From: Sphingobium lactosutens
GTDB lineage: Bacteria; Pseudomonadota; Alphaproteobacteria; Sphingomonadales; Sphingomonadaceae
Direction of reading: 5' to 3'
DNA: 64,000 bases
Assembly (NCBI RefSeq): GCF_013393185.1
Contig: NZ_QJQX01000037.1
Span: 62,001-126,000 of the forward strand
Part shown: positions 1 to 8,821 of the stretch, in pieces
How the letters are laid out: each line of letters starts with the position of its first letter
How positions within the stretch are numbered: position 1 is the stretch's first letter
Program-made: the position numbers and the translations under genes
Notes under the pieces: generated by a model
What the model was told of the DNA's origin: nothing
Databases searched by the model: none
Seen by the model: the letters and a program-made list of their open reading frames with translations, nothing else

Positions 1-319
1 GCGCCGTCCCGGCCCGGCGATGATCGGTCAGCAGGCCGCCGTCGACGGCGAAGCCGCTGCTTACCAGCGCCCGGCCGAACAAAGCCGACCGGATATGGGT
101 GAGCGGCAAAATGCCCGCGATCGCGCCATAGGGCTTGCGCGCGACCAGCATCTTCGCCTTCTGCCCGGTCCCTGCTTCGACGCCCATGATCCAGCCGGGG
201 CGATGAAAGGGCGTCGATTGCGGATGCGCCAGCACCCATCGATCAATCTCCCCGACCACCACCGGATCGGACAGACGGGCTTCTTCGACGATGACGGACA
301 GGTCAACTATGGCGTTCAT
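1..319 (-). CDS. FemAB-like protein, N-terminal part (runs off left edge)
   Basis: Reading leftwards from an ATG at 319, an open frame continues without a stop to the window edge (106 complete codons). It contains STPFHRPGWIMGVE and HIRSALFGRALVSSGFAVDG, which match the same region of the next gene (TPFHRPAWLGAIE, HIKSALFGQALVSTGFAVDG), so this is a paralogue of the XrtA-associated FemAB protein encoded at 335-1405. Family members are GNAT-fold acyl or aminoacyl transferases thought to modify exopolysaccharide or its precursors; the exact substrate is unknown. The start lies 15 bp after the preceding gene's stop, so it is probably the last or next-to-last gene of the same transcript. The C-terminal catalytic half is outside the window. 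Confidence 0.8.
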   Translation of the reverse strand, partial: MNAIVDLSVIVEEARLSDPVVVGEIDRWVLAHPQSTPFHRPGWIMGVEAGTGQKAKMLVARKPYGAIAGILPLTHIRSALFGRALVSSGFAVDGGLLTDHRRAGTA

Positions 320-334
320 GCGCAGTCCCTCCCC

Positions 335-1405
335 TCAACCAAGGCCGCGGGCGATCAGGGGACCGACCAGATTCGCGACCGGCAGAGGCAATTTCTTCCA
401 ATATTCGATTCGACGTTGATATTTGGTGCTGCCGGGGTCGATGTCGCGCTCGCGGCCATCCGCCGACCAGCTATGATAGACGATGGGGCGCGGTTCGAAG
501 CCGAAGCTCTTCTTCCAGCCCGCCTGCCCGCTGCCAGCCTTTGACCGGCCGAAATCGAACAGGGTCATACCACGCGCCCGGCCATGTTCCATCAGCCGGA
601 AATACATGAGTTCATTGGATCGCAACCGCCGCGCATCGCCGATACCACCGCCCCAATAGGGCATGACCCGCCCGTTATGATACAGGCTCAGCACCGCCGA
701 AACCGGTCTTTCCCCTTCCCGCACGACCAATATGTCGGCATCCGCCGCGAACCTGTCGAGCACGGCACGGAACAGCCGCGCCGGAAAGACCGGCGTGCCG
801 AGGTTACGGACGCTGGTCGCATAGACATGATGATGGTCGCGCAGGTGGCGCGCTTCACGGCCGACATCGACCGTCAGGTCCGGATTGGCCAGCGCCTTGC
901 GCAGTTCGGCGCGATGCTTGCGCGGTACGGCCAGCAATTCCGCTTCCGTATCGCTGGCGATCGGGCGGGTGAAGCCCACATGCTGGCCTTCCCGGCGTTG
1001 CCAGCCCGCGCCGGGATCCGCGCCGCCGCGTAATTCCAGCGACAGCTTGCCCCGCGTGCGCGCCAGTTCCTGCGCCGCCACGGCGAGCGCCGCCACGACA
1101 TTCTCATCATCCGCCAATATGCCGCCATCGACCGCGAAACCGGTCGATACCAGCGCCTGCCCGAACAAGGCGCTTTTGATATGATGCAGCGGCAGAAAGC
1201 CGATGATCCTACCCGAAGGCCCGATCGCCGCCAGCGGCAAAGCCCGGTTCCCGGTCGCTTCCTCGATCGCGCCGAGCCAGGCGGGACGGTGGAAGGGGGT
1301 TCCGGCGGCCTGGCCCATCACATAGGCATCGACCGCCCGCGCCTGCACCGGGTCGCGCAGGTCGAGCATGGTTATCGACAGGTCGCCGCCATTGCCTCCG
1401 CTCAT
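335..1405 (-). CDS. FemAB family XrtA/PEP-CTERM-associated protein
   Basis: This 356-residue protein resembles the FemAB/GNAT-like proteins found beside exosortase-A exopolysaccharide loci. The C-terminal half carries the typical segment FDFGRSKAGSGQAGWKKSFG followed by an FEPRPIVYHSW strand, and an N-terminal TPFHRPAW motif. FemAB enzymes transfer amino-acyl or acyl groups; here the likely role is decoration of the secreted polysaccharide, which is inference from context. I start it at 1405 rather than at the longer frame reaching 1702, because that ATG forms a 4-bp ATGA overlap with the stop of the deacetylase gene and the longer version would overlap that gene by 300 bp. A paralogue follows 15 bp downstream. 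Confidence 0.88.
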   Translation of the reverse strand: MSGGNGGDLSITMLDLRDPVQARAVDAYVMGQAAGTPFHRPAWLGAIEEATGNRALPLAAIGPSGRIIGFLPLHHIKSALFGQALVSTGFAVDGGILADDENVVAALAVAAQELARTRGKLSLELRGGADPGAGWQRREGQHVGFTRPIASDTEAELLAVPRKHRAELRKALANPDLTVDVGREARHLRDHHHVYATSVRNLGTPVFPARLFRAVLDRFAADADILVVREGERPVSAVLSLYHNGRVMPYWGGGIGDARRLRSNELMYFRLMEHGRARGMTLFDFGRSKAGSGQAGWKKSFGFEPRPIVYHSWSADGRERDIDPGSTKYQRRIEYWKKLPLPVANLVGPLIARGLG

Positions 1406-2247
1406 GCAGTGCGCGCCGCTTCGGCATCGGCCAGCGCATCGACCCGCGTCCAGGCGAAATCCTGTGTCAGGCGGCGCAGCTTGGCCGCCATCACCGACAG
1501 ATTGCTGTAATGGCGCAGGCGCGACCGCAGCGGCGCATCGGCGACGCGCGGCTGATCGGGATCGATCTCCCAGGGATGGAAATAGATGATCGCGGGTCGC
1601 CCTGCCTGCTGATTGACCTGCCGGATCGCCCAACGCGAAAAGCCATAGGGCAACAGGCGGAAAAATCCGCCGCCGCCCGCCGCCAGCGTGCGCCTGCCCC
1701 ATTTGGCGGTCGTCACGGGCAATTCCACCAGCGGCGAATCCTTCACCGGCTTCCAGGCGAAGCGCGGGGAATCGGGCCAGCCATAATGATCGTGCCGGAT
1801 CGGCGCGACGCTGGAGGAATAGCGATAGCCCTCCTCCGCCAGAACCATGTGCGCCCAGGGCGTGCGCGGATCGATGGAGAAGCTGGGCGCGCGATAGCCG
1901 GTTACGGCCTGCCCGCTCGCATCCTCCAGGATAGCGCGGGCCTTGCGCAGGTCGGCGCGGAACTGGTCGGCGGTGAAGGTGAAGACGCGGGCATGATCAT
2001 AGCCATGGCTCGCCACCTCATGCCCGGCCTCGGCAATGCGCCGCATCAGCGCGGGATAGCGTTCCGCCACCCAGCCCAGCGTGAAGAAGGTCGCCTTCAC
2101 GCCCGCCTGCGCGAACAGGTCGAGCACGGCATCGGTATTGCCTTCGACCCGATGGATCAGCCCGTCCCAGTCGACGCGATCGATCGTACGCTCGAATGCG
2201 CCGACCTGGAACCAGTCTTCCACATCGACGGACAGGGCATTTTGCAT
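1402..2247 (-). CDS. XrtA system polysaccharide deacetylase
   Basis: A 281-residue NodB-type carbohydrate esterase. It begins with SVDVEDWF (metal-binding Asp pair of motif 1), followed by HEVASHGYDH (motif 2, metal histidines) and TGYRAPSFSID (motif 3 Arg), and ends with a YFHPWEID block (motif 5-like). Such enzymes remove N-acetyl groups from hexosamines in the growing or exported polymer. This subclass, with the SVDVEDW start and a DUF3473-like C-terminus, is diagnostic of exosortase-A exopolysaccharide clusters. No signal peptide is visible, so it probably acts in the cytoplasm. The gene is translationally coupled by ATGA to the FemAB gene and lies 21 bp after the ATPase gene. Confidence 0.93.
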   Translation of the reverse strand: MQNALSVDVEDWFQVGAFERTIDRVDWDGLIHRVEGNTDAVLDLFAQAGVKATFFTLGWVAERYPALMRRIAEAGHEVASHGYDHARVFTFTADQFRADLRKARAILEDASGQAVTGYRAPSFSIDPRTPWAHMVLAEEGYRYSSSVAPIRHDHYGWPDSPRFAWKPVKDSPLVELPVTTAKWGRRTLAAGGGGFFRLLPYGFSRWAIRQVNQQAGRPAIIYFHPWEIDPDQPRVADAPLRSRLRHYSNLSVMAAKLRRLTQDFAWTRVDALADAEAARTA

Positions 2248-2268
2248 GCTTGCCTCGCTCAGCGTCGA

Positions 2269-3957
2269 TCAGTGGGCGCGGGCGACGGCCGCGTCCTGAT
2301 CGGCATCGGCCATCCGGTCTTCGCGCTCGACCCATTCGACCAGCATGGTCAACACCCGCCGCAACGCCGTATCCTGCTCCTCGGCCCGGAATTCCAGGGT
2401 GGACAGGCGTTCCTCTACCAGGGTGAAACAGTCCTTGAGCGCTTCCGGATCAACCGTCGGGACCGGCGCGCCAAAAGGCACATGGGACTGCATCGCCCGC
2501 AGCGAAGCGATTTCGGCACGGAGCGCGGCGATTTCATCCTGCATGTCACGACGAAGGGCATCGAGCGTTTCCTGCGGTTGCATATCATCGACAGGTTCGA
2601 CCGGCGCATCGAAGGCGTCGACGACGTCCATGGTCGGCGCGGCGGGCTCCGCTGCGGCAAGCGTTTCGGCCTCCTCCGGCGCGTCAGTGTCCGTGCCCGT
2701 ATCCGTCTCGACGAACTCCTCCGTCACATCCTGATCTGCGACTGCATGGTCGGTGGCAGGTTCGGCGAAAGGCGCCGCGAACCGCGCGAACGGGACCACC
2801 CGCTCGTCTCCCGCTTCTTCCACGCTGTCAACGGCGCTGGCGAAGCGTGCACTGGAAAGGAAGCGTGGCGCATGGTCCGGCTCTTCCAGGGCCAGCGGCT
2901 CGTCCTCATCCTGATCCACGACCGGCCAAGGCGCCGGCGAATCGGCGACCGTTTCGGATTGCTCTGCTTCGGCCGCTTCCAACGTCCCGTCGGCTTCCGT
3001 AGCCTCGAGCGGCACAGCCTCGACAAGCACAGTCTCTTCCGACGCAGCCTCTTCAGGCCCAGTCTCTGCAAGACCAGTCTCTTGCAGTTCCGCCGGCTCA
3101 TCGACCCGGTCCAGCACGGACGGCTCGATCGGTTCGGGGAGCGCATCGACATCCAGTCCCATGTCGGCGACCACGGCCGCCACGACATCGGCATCGATCT
3201 CCTGCAGTTGCTCGATCGCGCCGAGCAGCAGCACGCGGCTGACCAATGCGTTGAGACGCCGCGGCACACCGCCCGTCGCGGCATAGAGGGCGGCAAAGGC
3301 CGCAGGGGTGAAGGACGGATTGCCGGTCCAGCCCGCCACGCCCAGACGGTGCAGGATATAGGGTTCGACCTCGCGCGGCATCATCGGTTCCAGATGATGG
3401 GTGGCGATGACGCGCTGGCGCAGCTGTTCCAGTTCGGGCGACTTGAGCAGGTCGCGAAATTCGGGCTGGCCTAGCAGGAAGATCTGCAGCAACGACTGCC
3501 CGCCCAGCTGGAAATTGGACAGCATCCGCAGTTCCTCGATCGCCGAGATGCCGAGATTCTGGCCTTCGTCGACGATCAGCAGGCTGCGCCGTCCGGCGCG
3601 GGCCTGCGTGTGCAGGAAGCTTTCGATCCGCTGAAGCGTCGCGGCCTTGGTAAGGCCTTCCGTTTCAAGCCCGAAGCTTTGCGCGGCGAGGCGCAGCATG
3701 TCGTCGCCCTCGACCTGGGTCGATACGATCTTGACTGCGGTCAGGCGCGAGGGATCGATCGTCTGCATCAGATGGCCGACCAGGGTGGTCTTGCCCGCGC
3801 CGATATCGCCGGTGATGACGATGAAGCCTTCCCCCTGCGCCAGGCCATAGCCGAGATAGGACAGCGCCTTGCGGTGCGTCGCGCTCTCGAAATAATAATG
3901 CGGGTCGGGCGTCAGCTGGAACGGGCGGCCCTGCAATCCGTAGAATTGATCGTACAT
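2269..3957 (-). CDS. XrtA/PEP-CTERM-associated ExeA-like AAA ATPase
   Basis: A 562-residue protein. Residues 1-270 form an ExeA/GspA-like AAA+ ATPase: Walker A GDIGAGKTT at 50-58, Walker B SLLIVDEGQNL around 125-135, and a sensor/arginine region GGVPRRLNALVSRVLL. The N-terminal MYDQFYGLQGRPFQLTPDP is typical of the exosortase-associated subclass. Residues from about 290 onward are a long, very acidic Glu/Ala/Val-rich tail of low complexity, ending in a predicted coiled coil (MQDEIAALRAEIASLRAM). The role is presumably energising or ordering envelope steps of polysaccharide export; direct function is not established. The tail is much longer than the ATPase domain needs and may be a tether to partners. 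Confidence 0.9.
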   Translation of the reverse strand: MYDQFYGLQGRPFQLTPDPHYYFESATHRKALSYLGYGLAQGEGFIVITGDIGAGKTTLVGHLMQTIDPSRLTAVKIVSTQVEGDDMLRLAAQSFGLETEGLTKAATLQRIESFLHTQARAGRRSLLIVDEGQNLGISAIEELRMLSNFQLGGQSLLQIFLLGQPEFRDLLKSPELEQLRQRVIATHHLEPMMPREVEPYILHRLGVAGWTGNPSFTPAAFAALYAATGGVPRRLNALVSRVLLLGAIEQLQEIDADVVAAVVADMGLDVDALPEPIEPSVLDRVDEPAELQETGLAETGPEEAASEETVLVEAVPLEATEADGTLEAAEAEQSETVADSPAPWPVVDQDEDEPLALEEPDHAPRFLSSARFASAVDSVEEAGDERVVPFARFAAPFAEPATDHAVADQDVTEEFVETDTGTDTDAPEEAETLAAAEPAAPTMDVVDAFDAPVEPVDDMQPQETLDALRRDMQDEIAALRAEIASLRAMQSHVPFGAPVPTVDPEALKDCFTLVEERLSTLEFRAEEQDTALRRVLTMLVEWVEREDRMADADQDAAVARAH

Positions 3958-3979
3958 TTCTTCGTCTCCCGGGTGCCAG

Positions 3980-5581
3980 CTAGAAGCTGTAGCGCAGGCC
4001 GACCTGCCCCATGGCGCTGATGACAGTGTCGAGATCGTCGGCTTTGGCCCCGTCGATGCCGACGGAGGCCGATGCCGACAGGCGGCGGCTCAAACCCTTG
4101 AAATAGCTGGTGAACGCACCGTAGTTCAGGATATCTGGCCGGGCGTCGCTGGCGTCGAAATAATTGACGTAGACGACCGTATCGAGGCTGTCGCTGTCGC
4201 TGAATCTGTAGTTCGCCGACGCATTGCCGAACCAGTTCTCGTCCCTTGAGCCACGGATGAACACGGCCTGCCCCTGCGGCGTGATGAACTTGCGCTGCGA
4301 ATAGCCTGCGCCGAGGCCCCAGCCCCATGGGCCGCGCTGCAACGCATATTGGGCCGACACGCCGCGATAGCGGAAATTATTGCCGGTTATGCCCGACAGC
4401 GCATCGTTGAAGCATTGCCCCCCGCCGGTCGCCGAGAAGGCGCAGCCGGTCAGGTCGCCGGTGAAGGGATTGCGCACGACGTTGAGGTTGCTACCCGACA
4501 GGGCGGCGACGTCGCCCATGATCATCCGGCCGAAACTGTCGATGCCATCGAACACGACCAGCGAGAAATTGCTGTCGCGGCCCTGCCAGAGGAAGCTGCC
4601 CTGATAGGTCATGCCGCCATAGCGTTCGCCGACCCGCGCCTGAAGCGAGGTGCGGTGGCTGGGCCGCCAGAGCACGCCCACATCCCAGATGATGTCGTCA
4701 AATTCGTAGACCAGCGCGCGCGGCGAGCTTTTGTCGGTGACATAGCGGCCATTGCGGACGACAGGCACGCCGGTCGTGTCGAGCACCGGCGAGCGCTGGC
4801 TGATCTCGATATTCTCATAGCCGATGCCGCCGAGCAGCGCGACGGTGCGCGACACGGGCAGCGTGGCGTCCAGCCTGCCCCAGCCATCCTCGAACCGCTG
4901 GTCGAGCTGGCTCGCATCCTCCCGGTCGTAGCCGGCGCTGGCGGTGAGGCCCGCCGGCAGCACCGTGCCGGGCGCGAAGCCGACCGAGCCGAGCAGGTTG
5001 TGGCTCCAGCTGTCAGCGAAGGAGCCGCTGGGCAGCGCACCGGGGATATCCGAATTGACGTCATCCTCGACCCGCGCATAGCCGAGGCGATAGGAGCCGT
5101 TGACGGTGAAGTCGCCGAGCTGCGTCGTATAGGATGGCCCGACATAGCCGGCATAGACCTGGCTGGTGAAGCTGTCGTTGAGCGCGGTGGCGCCCGACAG
5201 GCCATCGGTCCGCACCCGCGTCGCGAGGCCGCCGGCATTGAGCGACAGGCCGCGCGCGACATTGACGCGCGTGCTCAATATGCCGCTGATGACGTCCTGA
5301 TCGGTTGCCTGACTGCCCCAGCCGAAACTGTGATTATATTGGGCGTCGATGGTCGCTTCGACCCGGCGATTGCGCACCTCCGCCGTCACGCCTGCCGTGA
5401 CATTGGTATAGGTCAGGACGTCGCCATCCCCCTTGAGCGGCGCCATGACGACCTGATCGATGCCCAGATAGGGCACGACGTTGAGGCGCTGGTCCTGACG
5501 CGACGATTGGGCGAGCGCCGGCATGGTCATGGTCGCCAGCGCAATAAAGGACGTACCCGAAATCCAGTGGCGCACGCTCAT
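3980..5581 (-). CDS. XrtA-associated beta-barrel outer-membrane protein (TIGR03016-like)
   Basis: A 533-residue exported protein. It starts with a signal peptide ending near ALAQ, then contains many alternating aromatic/polar strands, and ends with VGLRYSF, a C-terminal Phe typical of outer-membrane beta barrels. Its place between the tyrosine autokinase and the ATPase matches the PEP-CTERM system-associated outer-membrane protein family. A probable role is helping the polymer through or onto the outer membrane; this is inference from location and fold. Its start codon shares an ATGA with the stop of the kinase gene, so the two are translationally coupled. Confidence 0.85.
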   Translation of the reverse strand: MSVRHWISGTSFIALATMTMPALAQSSRQDQRLNVVPYLGIDQVVMAPLKGDGDVLTYTNVTAGVTAEVRNRRVEATIDAQYNHSFGWGSQATDQDVISGILSTRVNVARGLSLNAGGLATRVRTDGLSGATALNDSFTSQVYAGYVGPSYTTQLGDFTVNGSYRLGYARVEDDVNSDIPGALPSGSFADSWSHNLLGSVGFAPGTVLPAGLTASAGYDREDASQLDQRFEDGWGRLDATLPVSRTVALLGGIGYENIEISQRSPVLDTTGVPVVRNGRYVTDKSSPRALVYEFDDIIWDVGVLWRPSHRTSLQARVGERYGGMTYQGSFLWQGRDSNFSLVVFDGIDSFGRMIMGDVAALSGSNLNVVRNPFTGDLTGCAFSATGGGQCFNDALSGITGNNFRYRGVSAQYALQRGPWGWGLGAGYSQRKFITPQGQAVFIRGSRDENWFGNASANYRFSDSDSLDTVVYVNYFDASDARPDILNYGAFTSYFKGLSRRLSASASVGIDGAKADDLDTVISAMGQVGLRYSF

Positions 5582-6507
5582 GGCTGCGCTTCCCCCTTGG
5601 TATAATAGCTGCCGAAACGACGGCCGCCGGTAAAGCGGACGGCGTTGAGCAGCAGTTGCACCTGCGCGCCGCCCTTCAGCATCGAAGCGGCTTCGCGCAC
5701 GGCGCTCTCACTCGTCCTGTCGGCGCGCACGACCAGCAGCGCGATCGCGGCATGGCTGGCGAGCACGGCGGCGGGCGACGCCGCAAGCAACGGCGGCGAA
5801 TCGAAGATCAGGATGCGGTCGGGCCGCCCCTCGGTCAGACGCGCGAGCAGTTGCTGGGTGCGGGCCGAAGCCAGATATTCGGTATCGTTGTTGCTGCGTT
5901 CGCCGGCAGGCAGGACCGACAGCGACGGCAAGTCGGTGCGGATGATGATATCCTCGATCGCGATCGAGGGATCGGCCAGCGCATCCATCAGCCCCGGCCC
6001 GCCGGTCAGCCCCAGCTTCGCCGGAATGCCGGGCTTGCCGAAGTCGGCGTCGACCAGCAGGATCTCCCGGTCCTTTTCCGCCGCAAGGCTGAGCGCCAGA
6101 TTGATCGCGCAGAAGCTCTTGCCGTCGCCGCTATGCGCGGAACAGACGAGGATGCGGTTGCCGCGCGGATTGGCCTGCAACTGGGACAGAAGGTCACGCT
6201 TGAGCAGGCGGAACTCTTCGCTCATCGCGGTCACGGGGCCGTCAGGTTGCAGATAGCCCGCCTCGCTGAGCGCCGCACGGTCGATCGGCTGGACCGGGCC
6301 GGTCCAGGCGGGCGCACGGAAGGCCGGTGCAGGAGCAGGGGTTGCAGGCACAGCCGGCTCGACCGGCGCAGCTGGCGCCGGTGGCAGGTCCGCCGACACA
6401 TCGACCTTCGGCGCGGCGCGGCCTTTCAGCGCGGCGCCGAAATCATAGATTTCGGTCGCGCGCTCGATCAGCGATCCGCGGCCCTTCATGGAACTATGCT
6501 GGTTCAT
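5578..6507 (-). CDS. XrtA-associated tyrosine autokinase (BY-kinase)
   Basis: A 309-residue bacterial tyrosine kinase, cytoplasmic partner of the chain-length protein. Walker A is SAHSGDGKS (about 123-131), Walker A' is ILLVDADFGKPG (about 149-160) and Walker B is LIFDSPP (about 233-239). The C-terminus has GSYYTKGEAQP, a short tyrosine cluster where BY-kinases autophosphorylate. A Pro/Ala-rich linker occupies residues 40-70. The start at 6507 (MNQHSSMKG) avoids overlap with the chain-length gene, which ends at 6522; a frame open to 6606 would overlap it. Phosphorylation cycling of such kinases sets polymer length and export. Confidence 0.9.
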   Translation of the reverse strand: MNQHSSMKGRGSLIERATEIYDFGAALKGRAAPKVDVSADLPPAPAAPVEPAVPATPAPAPAFRAPAWTGPVQPIDRAALSEAGYLQPDGPVTAMSEEFRLLKRDLLSQLQANPRGNRILVCSAHSGDGKSFCAINLALSLAAEKDREILLVDADFGKPGIPAKLGLTGGPGLMDALADPSIAIEDIIIRTDLPSLSVLPAGERSNNDTEYLASARTQQLLARLTEGRPDRILIFDSPPLLAASPAAVLASHAAIALLVVRADRTSESAVREAASMLKGGAQVQLLLNAVRFTGGRRFGSYYTKGEAQP

Positions 6508-6521
6508 GGGGTCGCGCTCCT

Positions 6522-8042
6522 TCACGCCATGCCACGCTGGACAAATTCGACGACGATCAGCAGCAGGCAGACGGCCGCCAGACCGCCGCTTGCGCCCGCA
6601 AACCATTTGAGCCGCTGCTTTTCCACCGCGGTCTGCGCGGCGTTGCGCATCTGGCTGATTGATCCGGCGACGGGCAGGCCCACCGCCTTTTCCAGCCGCG
6701 CGGCGGTCGGGAACGTGCCCTTGAGCTGGCCAAGGGCAAAGGCGACGCCGATCCCCGCGCCGATGCCGACGATCAGCACGCCCAGCAGCAGCAGCGGCCG
6801 ATTGGGTGCGGACGGCGCGGTCGGGGCGCTGGGCGGCTGGATAACGCGGAATTGGACGGAGCCGGTTTCGGTCTTCACCTCGCCGCGCAGGCGGATTTCC
6901 TCGCGATCGCTTGCCAGCTTGTCATATTGGGTCTTGAGCGCCGCATAATCGCTTTCGATCTTTTCCTGCTCGGACGCGATGCCCGGTTCGTCGACCTGCT
7001 TCGACATCATGATGTTGAGGTCGCTCTGCAACTGCGCCTTGCGGGTCTGGAGCGCCTGCACGGTCGCGGCGCGCTCCGCCTGCATCGACTTGATCGACAG
7101 GTAGGCGGGATTGGGCGTGCCGCCCGCTCCGCCCGCACTGCCACCACCGGCCCGGCGCAGGGCGTCGACCTCGCGCTGGGCGGCGATCACGTCGGGATGG
7201 CTCGCGGTCCAGCCGCGTGCGCGCATGGAGGCGAGATTGGCCTGCGCCTGCGCCAGCGGCGAAGCGCCGCCCGATGCGCTGACGCCCGGCAGCGATTGCG
7301 GCGTGCCGGCCAGCTGGCCATTCATCGCCGACAGCGCGCTCTGCGCCTGTACAAGCTGCGAATCGATATTGCTGATTTCCGCACGCGCCGCGTCCATGCG
7401 CTGGCTGATCGATCCCGCGCCCGGCAACAGGCCGATATAGCGCTGGGTAAATTCGACACGGCGCTGGTCGGCCGCTTCCAGTTGCTTGCCACGTGCGGCG
7501 ATCTGCTGGTCGAGGAAAGCGAGGCTCTGCTTCGTCTCGTTACGATCGCCCGACAGATTTTCTTCCTGGAAGATGTCGATCAGCTTCTGCACCACCTGCT
7601 GGGCGATGCGCGCGTTGGCGCCGTCCGACAGGCCCGAATCGGCCGACACGGCGCTGATGTCGATCATGCTGGGATCGGCCTGCGCCATGACGGTGATATT
7701 CTCGCGCAGGGTCGTGATCTTCGCGGCGATGTCGCGAGGGCCGGACACGCTCTGCGACAGATCGGTTTCGCGCACGACCTTTTCGAGATTTTCCGCGCTG
7801 GCCAGCGTGCTGCGCACCCGGTCCAGATCCTGCTGCGACTGGACCTGGGTGATGCCCATCTTGTCTTCCAGCAGCGACTGGGTGTTCACATAGACCCGCG
7901 CCTTGGACTGGTAGCTGTTGGGGATCAGCGCCACGCCCAGCCAGCCGAGCATGCACAGGCCCCAGGCCACGCCCAGCGCGATCCAGCGCCGGCTCCAGAT
8001 GCCGTGCAGCAGCACCAGCAATTCGTCGTACAGTCCCGCCAT
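6522..8042 (-). CDS. XrtA system polysaccharide chain-length determinant (Wzz/PCP family)
   Basis: A 506-residue inner-membrane protein. The first membrane segment is around residues 19-38 (IALGVAWGLCMLGWLGVAL), a long periplasmic coiled-coil region follows (many Glu/Gln/Lys heptads, residues 150-400), a second hydrophobic stretch lies around 430-450 and another at the C-terminus. The NSYQSKARVYV strand after the first segment is the Wzz domain signature. It forms oligomers that control polymer length together with the downstream kinase, which lacks its own membrane domain here (split BY-kinase arrangement). Only 2 bp separate it from the export lipoprotein gene. Confidence 0.92.
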   Translation of the reverse strand: MAGLYDELLVLLHGIWSRRWIALGVAWGLCMLGWLGVALIPNSYQSKARVYVNTQSLLEDKMGITQVQSQQDLDRVRSTLASAENLEKVVRETDLSQSVSGPRDIAAKITTLRENITVMAQADPSMIDISAVSADSGLSDGANARIAQQVVQKLIDIFQEENLSGDRNETKQSLAFLDQQIAARGKQLEAADQRRVEFTQRYIGLLPGAGSISQRMDAARAEISNIDSQLVQAQSALSAMNGQLAGTPQSLPGVSASGGASPLAQAQANLASMRARGWTASHPDVIAAQREVDALRRAGGGSAGGAGGTPNPAYLSIKSMQAERAATVQALQTRKAQLQSDLNIMMSKQVDEPGIASEQEKIESDYAALKTQYDKLASDREEIRLRGEVKTETGSVQFRVIQPPSAPTAPSAPNRPLLLLGVLIVGIGAGIGVAFALGQLKGTFPTAARLEKAVGLPVAGSISQMRNAAQTAVEKQRLKWFAGASGGLAAVCLLLIVVEFVQRGMA

Positions 8043-8044
8043 GG

Positions 8045-8689
8045 TCAGAACATGCTTTCCGGAATGATGATGACGTCGCCGGGCGCCAGCATGACGTTGG
8101 CCTTGGTGTCGCCCTTCTTGAGCAGATCGTTCAGGCGAACCTGATATTCCTTCTGCTTGCCGCTATCCTTGTCGAAGCGGACCAGACGCGCACGATTGCC
8201 CGCAGCATATTCGCTGAGCCCGCCGACGGAGATCATCGCGTCGAGCAGCGTCATGTTCGCGCGATAGGGAATGGAGGCCGGCTTTTCCGTCGCCCCCACG
8301 ATCCGCACCTGCTGGCTGAACGTGCCGCTGAAATTGTTGACGATCACCGATACCAGCGGATTTTCGATATATTGGGTCAGCGCCAGCTTGATATCGTCGG
8401 CCAGCATCTTGGGCGTCTTGCCCACGGCCGGCATGTCGGTGATCAGCGGCGTGGTGATGCGTCCGTCGGGGCGCACCTGTACTTTCGCGCCCAGTTCGGG
8501 ATTGCGCCAGACGAAGATGGTGAGATCGTCGAGCGGGCCGATAATATATTCCTCGCCCGGCCCCTCCTGCGTCGACACGAAGGATGCGGGGGGCAATTGC
8601 GGCCCGGACGGCGCGGAAGCGCAGCCCGACAAGGCCAAAGCGGGCAATGACGCACCGATCAGAAGCCTGGAAACCGACACGAAACGCAT
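8045..8689 (-). CDS. XrtA/PEP-CTERM exopolysaccharide export lipoprotein (Wza-like)
   Basis: A 214-residue lipoprotein with signal peptide and lipobox LALSGC (Cys 23). A polysaccharide-export domain follows (EEYIIGPLDDLTIFVWRNPE, RPDGRITTPLI) and then an SLBB-type region (GATEKPASIPYRANMTLLDA). It should form the outer-membrane export channel or its periplasmic ring. I choose the ATG at 8689 because GGGGTGAG lies just upstream and the signal peptide begins there; the frame is open to 8809 but that extension has no signal-peptide character. It is the first gene of the tight export block, and the 132 bp before it may contain a promoter. Confidence 0.92.
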   Translation of the reverse strand: MRFVSVSRLLIGASLPALALSGCASAPSGPQLPPASFVSTQEGPGEEYIIGPLDDLTIFVWRNPELGAKVQVRPDGRITTPLITDMPAVGKTPKMLADDIKLALTQYIENPLVSVIVNNFSGTFSQQVRIVGATEKPASIPYRANMTLLDAMISVGGLSEYAAGNRARLVRFDKDSGKQKEYQVRLNDLLKKGDTKANVMLAPGDVIIIPESMF

Positions 8690-8821
8690 AATCTCACCCC
8701 TTATCGTCGCCCCGAACGACCCACCGCCAAGGAGGTGCAGGCGGTCGATCGTCACGGTGCTTTGGGGTCTTCTTTGCCGTGAAAGGGTAAAAATAGCGTT
8801 AGGAGTCAAGTCGCGCGTAAA

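Noticed and set aside
335..1702. Long version of the FemAB gene starting at 1702
   Set aside because: The extra 99 residues overlap the deacetylase gene and are Arg/Ala-rich; the ATG at 1405 gives an ATGA overlap and starts the conserved part.
1510..3474. A 654-codon open frame on the plus strand
   Set aside because: It is antisense to the deacetylase and ATPase genes and has the same low-information composition.
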